Source: Acinetobacter sp. CFCC 10889
GTDB lineage: Bacteria > Pseudomonadota > Gammaproteobacteria > Pseudomonadales > Moraxellaceae
NCBI RefSeq assembly: GCF_003268395.1
Contig: NZ_LQXQ01000239.1
Span: forward strand, 1-46,944
Direction: 5' to 3'
Length of the DNA stretch: 46,944 nt
Both the position numbers and the translations under genes were made by a program. Numbering within the stretch: position 1 is the stretch's first letter; every line of letters starts with the position of its first letter. The notes beneath the pieces are model-generated. The model was not told where the DNA came from, did not search any database, and saw only the letters and a list, made by a program, of their open reading frames with translations. Positions 42,248 to 46,944 of this stretch are shown here, one piece after another.

Positions 42248-43606
42248 ATGTATGAACCCTACCCCGTCCCCGATTTAGCACGAGACCATAAAAAATTTCG
42301 TTATAGCAGTTTGTGGGCATTTGCCAAACAAGATTTACGTCTATTGGCATTTCTTTTAGTCATTGCATGTTTTGTCGGTTTTGGGATCGGGTATTTTTGG
42401 GTTTGTATTTCACTCGCATTTGCGACTTTTTTTATTTTCCAACTGCGCTCTTTGTATTTGGTAAATGAATGGATCTCTAATCGTCCATATGATGTGCCAC
42501 CCAATTTAAGTGGGATATGGGGCGCTCTTTTATTTAATGTGTATCGTGCACAACGCCAAGAACGTGTAGTTCAAGCCGAAATGGTGGGCTTAATCGACCG
42601 AGCACAATCCTCTCTGATCGCATTGGCAGAGGCGGTGGTTTTAACTGATGAATTGCATCAAATCGAATGGTGGAATCCTGCTGCTGAAAAACTACTTGGT
42701 ATCCAAATGTTAGATCGTGGTCGTAATCTTTTGACCATTCTACGTCAACCAAGTTTTATTGAATATTTTAATAATATTGACCAATCCCCTGATGGTATCA
42801 AAATAAAATCAACAGTTTATGATGAACATTATGTGCAGGTTAAACTGACCCGTTTTGGTAGTGAAAGTCGCCTATTGGTTGCCTATGATGTCACTCGTAT
42901 CCATAACTTAGAACAAATGCGTAAAGATTTTGTGGATAATATTTCACATGAATTACGCACCCCACTCACTGTTTTAAGTGGCTATATCGAAACTTTTACT
43001 GACCAAGAAGATTTAAACCCTCGCTGGAAACGTGCTTTTGATCAAATGCATTCACAAACACGCCGCATGAATGCCTTAGTCAATGATTTATTGCTCTTGT
43101 CACGTCTTGAGGGCAATAAACAAATTGCTAAAAATCAAATCATTGAAATGCCAAGTCTAATGAATCAATTATTTGATGATGCGCAAGCCTATAATGTTGA
43201 TTATGGACATACGCTGAACTTGGACATCGACAGTCATTGTGATCTCATCGGCTCAGATACAGAACTTGCCAGTGCTTTTAGTAACTTGATTACCAATGCA
43301 ATCAAATACACCCCCAAAGGTGGAACGATTACCATCGGTTGGCATGATGATAGTTTTCATGGTTATTTTACAGTGCAAGATACAGGCATTGGCATCGACC
43401 CAAAACATTTACCACGTTTAACTGAACGTTTTTATCGTGTAGACAGCGCACGGAGCCGCCAAACTGGTGGAACAGGCTTAGGTTTAGCGATTGTGAAACA
43501 TGTACTGATGCAACATAATGCATATTTAGAAATTGATTCTATTGAAAATCAAGGCTCTACATTTAGAGTTGTATTCCCGAAAGAGCGCTTATATAAACCT
43601 GAATGA
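42248..43606 (+). CDS. phoR: Phosphate regulon sensor histidine kinase
   Basis: An inner-membrane kinase that phosphorylates PhoB at low phosphate. The 452 residues have an N-terminal hydrophobic pair (LLAFLLVIACFVGFGIGYFWVCISLAFATFFIF) without a large periplasmic domain. A PAS domain follows (about 120-215, with LAEAVVLTDELHQIEWWNPAAEKLLG). The HisKA motif is DNISHELRTPLTVLSG with His234. The catalytic core contains NLITNAIKYTPKGG, DTGIGID, LTERFYRVDSARS and GGTGLGLAIVKHVL. The missing sensory loop is normal for PhoR, which senses through the Pst transporter and PhoU. Confidence 0.95.
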   Translation: MYEPYPVPDLARDHKKFRYSSLWAFAKQDLRLLAFLLVIACFVGFGIGYFWVCISLAFATFFIFQLRSLYLVNEWISNRPYDVPPNLSGIWGALLFNVYRAQRQERVVQAEMVGLIDRAQSSLIALAEAVVLTDELHQIEWWNPAAEKLLGIQMLDRGRNLLTILRQPSFIEYFNNIDQSPDGIKIKSTVYDEHYVQVKLTRFGSESRLLVAYDVTRIHNLEQMRKDFVDNISHELRTPLTVLSGYIETFTDQEDLNPRWKRAFDQMHSQTRRMNALVNDLLLLSRLEGNKQIAKNQIIEMPSLMNQLFDDAQAYNVDYGHTLNLDIDSHCDLIGSDTELASAFSNLITNAIKYTPKGGTITIGWHDDSFHGYFTVQDTGIGIDPKHLPRLTERFYRVDSARSRQTGGTGLGLAIVKHVLMQHNAYLEIDSIENQGSTFRVVFPKERLYKPE

Positions 43607-43690
43607 TTTTTGTTTTTTAATTTTAGAATGACATAAAGATGAAGAATAAGTCATTCTTCATCCTTAATAAAGCATATCGTGTTGTATGAC

Positions 43691-44542
43691 TTATAGTGTA
43701 TGTCCTAAAGCTTCACCCATGACCACAACAGAGTTTGCTTTAAATTGTGCATCCCACTTCATTTTATCTTGCTCAAATAAAACAATTGCTGTTGAGCCTA
43801 AGTAAAAACGCCCCAACTCATCGCCTTTTTCAAGTTTAAGCTCATGATGATTTAGCTCTAAGCGACCTGATGGCTTCACTTTACCTGTTGCCACTGTTTC
43901 GATGCCTGCCACAATCATTGCACCGACTAAAACTACTGCCATACGACCAAGTTCGGTATCAAACAAGCACACCATACGTTCATTACGTGCAAATAAGCCC
44001 GGTACATTTTCCGCAGTAGTTTGATTGACAGAAAATAACTCACCTGGAATATATAACGTTTCAGTTAATGTTCCTGCAAATGGCATGTGTACACGATGAT
44101 AATCACGTGGTGATAAATACACTGTTGCAAATTCACCATCTTTAAATGGTGCAGCAAGTTGCGGATCACCAATCAATTTTTCAACAGAAAAACTTTGCCC
44201 TTTGGCTTGGAAAACATCGCCAGCTTTGACTTGACCCAATTGTGAAATTGCACCATCCGCAGGCGATACAATACTACTTGCATCTGCATCAATTTCACGT
44301 ACACCATCTTTTAATGCACGGGTAAAAAATTCATTAAATGATTTATATTTTAATGCATCGGTTTGCTGCGCAATCGACATATCAATGCCATATTGTGCTT
44401 TAAATGCTTGAATCACGACATTTTTAAGCAATGGATTTTCACTCGCAGCAAGTTTACCCACCACACGGCTGAGTTGTTGCTGTGGTACTAAATTTTGAGC
44501 ACGAATAAAAAGTTGTTTTTTTAAATTTGAGGTTAGACTCAC
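43691..44542 (-). CDS. psd: Phosphatidylserine decarboxylase proenzyme
   Basis: Makes phosphatidylethanolamine from phosphatidylserine at the inner membrane. The 283-residue proenzyme cleaves itself in the LGST motif (FYLGSTAIVLF) to give a pyruvoyl group from Ser250. Other conserved parts are SFNEFFTRALKDGVR, VSPADGAISQLG and VYLSPRDYHRVHMPFAG. Its ATG overlaps the stop of the upstream rhodanese gene (ATGA, 44542-44539), indicating translational coupling. Confidence 0.96.
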   Translation of the reverse strand: MSLTSNLKKQLFIRAQNLVPQQQLSRVVGKLAASENPLLKNVVIQAFKAQYGIDMSIAQQTDALKYKSFNEFFTRALKDGVREIDADASSIVSPADGAISQLGQVKAGDVFQAKGQSFSVEKLIGDPQLAAPFKDGEFATVYLSPRDYHRVHMPFAGTLTETLYIPGELFSVNQTTAENVPGLFARNERMVCLFDTELGRMAVVLVGAMIVAGIETVATGKVKPSGRLELNHHELKLEKGDELGRFYLGSTAIVLFEQDKMKWDAQFKANSVVVMGEALGHTL

Positions 44543-45387
44543 GAAGGTGATTCTCCACTAATAATAGGACTGTCGAGGCGGTTGCCCCATTCGCTCCACG
44601 CACCATCATAAGCTTGAATGTGCCAACCGAGTAATCGACCTAAGATATATGCCAAACCTGAACGATGATGTGATTGACAATACACCACCACAGGTTGATC
44701 TAAATGAAAGCCCAATTGTTCTAAACGTTGTTGCGTGCGTTCTAAAGGGTGCAATTTTAAATGATTTTGACGATTAATTGCAGTACTCCACTCAAAATGT
44801 CGTGCATTTGGAATATGACCACCACGTCTCGCAGCTAAACGTTGTCCTGTATATTCTTCTGTGGTACGACAATCCCAAACTTGTATCGCATTATGTTGTA
44901 CTTTTTCTAATAACTCATCATATTGAATACGATATTTTTCAACATGTTGTAAATCAACTTTGAGTAACTCTGTGACTTTTGGATATTCCTCTACCTCAGA
45001 TGAAGTCGGTAAGCCTGCACCCAACCATGCATGAATACCGCCATTGAGTAAGCTCACATTCTCAAAGCCCAAGCAATGCAAATTCCAAATCAAACGCCCT
45101 GCCCATGCTCCGCCTTCATCATCATAAACCACCACATGATGTTGAGCAGAGATATTTAAATATTCAATTAATGCTGCCAAACCTTGTTCATCAGGCAATA
45201 AACCTGAAGCATGTTCTTCTTGATGCACCAAAAGATTCGGCTTTAAATGTAAAGCATGTGGAATATGCAACTGTGCGTAAACTGAACTACGACTCAAATC
45301 AACTATACGTAGTTGTTCATGTCCTAAATAAGGGACAAGTTGTTCAGCTTCAATCAATAAATCAAAATTAAAAGGAGAGGCAGTCAT
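44539..45387 (-). CDS. Sulfurtransferase, rhodanese/3-mercaptopyruvate type
   Basis: A two-domain rhodanese of 282 residues that moves a sulfane sulfur through an active-site cysteine. The N-terminal, non-catalytic domain contains LRIVDLSRSSVYAQLHIPHALHLKPN and VVVYDDEGGAWAGRLIWNLHCLGF. The C-terminal domain contains VWDCRTTEEYTGQRLAARRGGHIPNA and the active-site Cys237 loop CQSHHRSG. The loop differs from both the mercaptopyruvate (CGSGVTA-type) and thiosulfate (CRKGVTA-type) classes, so the donor is uncertain. It is cotranscribed with psd; the link is not obvious. Confidence 0.85.
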   Translation of the reverse strand: MTASPFNFDLLIEAEQLVPYLGHEQLRIVDLSRSSVYAQLHIPHALHLKPNLLVHQEEHASGLLPDEQGLAALIEYLNISAQHHVVVYDDEGGAWAGRLIWNLHCLGFENVSLLNGGIHAWLGAGLPTSSEVEEYPKVTELLKVDLQHVEKYRIQYDELLEKVQHNAIQVWDCRTTEEYTGQRLAARRGGHIPNARHFEWSTAINRQNHLKLHPLERTQQRLEQLGFHLDQPVVVYCQSHHRSGLAYILGRLLGWHIQAYDGAWSEWGNRLDSPIISGESPS

Positions 45388-45495
45388 AAGATTTTTTGAA
45401 TTTTAACAGGTTTATTGTCATGATCTTAGCATAGTCTTTTTTACAGTTTTGCTGATTTTCTGCTTTTCTATAGCAAAAAATCAGCTATAGATTTT

Positions 45496-46707
45496 CTACT
45501 CTGCATGAGGTTCTTGAATTTCAAAAACTTGGCGCAAATAAGCCAGAAAAGTATCATTATCAGTCATGGTTTTACCTGGGCTGTCAGAGATTTTAGCCAC
45601 TGATTGACCATTACATTCCACCAATTTCAACACAATATTCAGTGGTGTTTGCCCCATATCATTGGTCAAGTTCGTACCAATACCAAAACTCACTTGGAAA
45701 CGGTCTTTAAAATACTGATAAAGTGCCCAAGCACGTTCCAAGTCCAGACCATCACTAAAAGTCAACATTTTAGTTTTAGTGTCAATTTTCAGTTTACGAT
45801 AGTGCTGATATGCTTTATCACCCCACGCAAATGGATCACCACTGTCATGGCGCAAGCCATCAAATAGCTTAGCAAAATATAAGTCAAAATCTCGTAAAAA
45901 CGCATCCATTCCAACAACATCTGTCAATGCAATGCCTAAATCTCCACGATACTCTTGCACCCATGTTTCGAGTGCTGATTTTTGGAAATCACGTAAACGC
46001 ACATCTAACGCTTGAAAGGCTTGAAGAAATTCGTGCGCCATGGTTCCGATTGGGAAAATATTAAGCTCTTTGGCAATCAAAACATTACTCGTACCACGAA
46101 ATACATTTGGCACTGCATTATGAAAAGTTTCTATCACATGGCGCTGCCAATCTAGGCTATAACGACGACGAGTCCCAAAGTCTGACACTAAAAATGGTGG
46201 TTCATTAGGCTGCATTTCTGTTTCATATTTTTGCATCAAAGCAACTTTAGCTTGTAAGCGACGCTCACCTTCGAGCAACACCTCATCGGAACGAATGCGT
46301 AGAAAGTACAATTCATTAACAATCGCAAGTACAAAAATTTCAAACATCATCGCTTGAACCATTGGACCTTCAACCCAAATGTCCAAACGACCTTCTTGAT
46401 CAATACCCGCTTTAATAAAACGACGTTTCAGTTGGAATAATTCTAAATAATCAACAAAGTCACTTTTTATAAAACGTAAACTACGTAAATATTGTAATTC
46501 ATCTTCTTTAAAACTCAGCTGACAAAGATAATCAAGCTGTTCATTCAAATCATCTAAAATATCCGTCAATGGATATACAGTATCTTGCAAATTTCGACAA
46601 CGGAAATGATATACGCTATGTGTTTGTGGAAATTTATGAAGTACCACTTGCAACATTGTAAATTTGTACAAATCCGTATCAAGCAGTGACTGAATGATGG
46701 GTTGCAT
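45496..46707 (-). CDS. pncB: Nicotinate phosphoribosyltransferase
   Basis: Forms nicotinate mononucleotide from nicotinate and PRPP in the NAD salvage pathway, with ATP hydrolysis. The frame opens at 46755, but the ATG at 46707 has GGA six bases upstream and matches the family N-terminus (MQPIIQSLLDTDLYKFTMLQVVLHKFP). It gives 403 residues, a standard PncB length. Other conserved parts are VSDFGTRRRYSLDWQ, FRGTSNVLIAKELNIFPIGTMAHEFLQ, RHDSGDPFAWGDKAYQHY and SFGIGTNLTND. It is monocistronic here, and no clear U-rich terminator was found. Confidence 0.95.
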   Translation of the reverse strand: MQPIIQSLLDTDLYKFTMLQVVLHKFPQTHSVYHFRCRNLQDTVYPLTDILDDLNEQLDYLCQLSFKEDELQYLRSLRFIKSDFVDYLELFQLKRRFIKAGIDQEGRLDIWVEGPMVQAMMFEIFVLAIVNELYFLRIRSDEVLLEGERRLQAKVALMQKYETEMQPNEPPFLVSDFGTRRRYSLDWQRHVIETFHNAVPNVFRGTSNVLIAKELNIFPIGTMAHEFLQAFQALDVRLRDFQKSALETWVQEYRGDLGIALTDVVGMDAFLRDFDLYFAKLFDGLRHDSGDPFAWGDKAYQHYRKLKIDTKTKMLTFSDGLDLERAWALYQYFKDRFQVSFGIGTNLTNDMGQTPLNIVLKLVECNGQSVAKISDSPGKTMTDNDTFLAYLRQVFEIQEPHAE

Positions 46708-46944
46708 ATTCGATCCAATTAATCTGTATTTACTCACTATAAAAACATAATCCAATCTTGCAAATCAAAAAATAGATTATCTGCTGTTTTTTAACAAAAA
46801 TCTGACGACTATCCATTTTTGCACTCAATAAAACAAATTAAGTATTAACATAAAATTATAATCAAATATTATTTAATAATTTAAAATTATTCTTTATTGA
46901 TATTTAGTGAATTTTTAATTAACATTGAATGCGATATAAATGTA

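Noticed and set aside
43625..43657. AGAATGAC/GTCATTCT inverted repeat between phoR and psd as a terminator
   Set aside because: The arms match, but neither strand has a T run after the stem and the spacer is long (17 bases).
45468..45490. CTATAGC/GCTATAG repeat after pncB as a terminator
   Set aside because: On the pncB strand the stem is followed by A residues rather than T, so it lacks the required U tract.
1..46944. CRISPR arrays, tRNA or rRNA genes, prophage, complete insertion sequences
   Set aside because: No direct-repeat/spacer pattern, no tRNA-like cloverleaf with a T-loop motif, no rRNA sequence, and only one transposase remnant were seen on reading.

Overview
The window looks like chromosomal DNA of an Acinetobacter species (Moraxellaceae, Gammaproteobacteria). 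It is AT-rich. It carries a typical set of housekeeping genes of that genus (acs, waaA-rsmE, parE-yqiA, gshA-dsbB, phoBR, psd, pncB), a DcaP/OprO-like coiled-coil porin, a Tsx/OmpK-like channel, and CsrA/GacA-style and TetR-style regulatory signatures. No rRNA, tRNA, CRISPR array or complete insertion sequence was seen. Assignment to a species is not possible from reading alone.

Layout. 1-8.8 kb: the edge of a leftward gene that resembles DszC/SfnB-type monooxygenases, acs, a DUF805 membrane protein, an MscS channel converging on rsmE-waaA, a 5'-truncated glutathione S-transferase, an outer-membrane barrel, a frameshifted ankyrin-like gene and hpf. 9-17 kb: a Tsx-like porin, a GNAT acetyltransferase, a secreted hypothetical protein, a PLD-like protein, parE-yqiA and a divergent lipase with a perfect CRP-type palindrome between them. 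16.5-22 kb: gshA-dsbB, a DUF924 protein, a lipoprotein and a DUF445 protein. 22-25.3 kb is the most accessory part: an acyltransferase-3/SGNH protein, a transposase fragment, and an orphan lipoprotein behind a gene remnant. After these comes a short non-coding RNA candidate with CsrA-type AGGA hairpins and a GacA-type upstream palindrome. 25.3-28 kb: a methionine-type aminotransferase and a MATE exporter.

28.1-36.8 kb is an organosulfur-scavenging locus: an FMN-dependent monooxygenase (frameshifted here), an ABC importer with two different permeases, its binding protein, a porin, a molbindin (SsuF-like), a Crp/Fnr-type regulator and a TauD-type dioxygenase. Several of these proteins contain almost no Cys or Met, as expected for genes used during sulfur starvation. 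37-46.9 kb: a large exported coiled-coil/propeller protein of unknown function, an SDR dehydrogenase divergent from a TetR regulator with two perfect palindromes between them, phoBR with a Pho-box-like element, psd plus a rhodanese in one operon, and pncB.

Three genes (waaA, the ankyrin-like gene, the monooxygenase) are each interrupted by what reads as one missing base, two of them in A runs. This pattern may reflect base-calling error rather than biology and should be settled before these genes are called broken. The most novel observation is the candidate Rsm/CsrB-type regulatory RNA at about 25094-25214.
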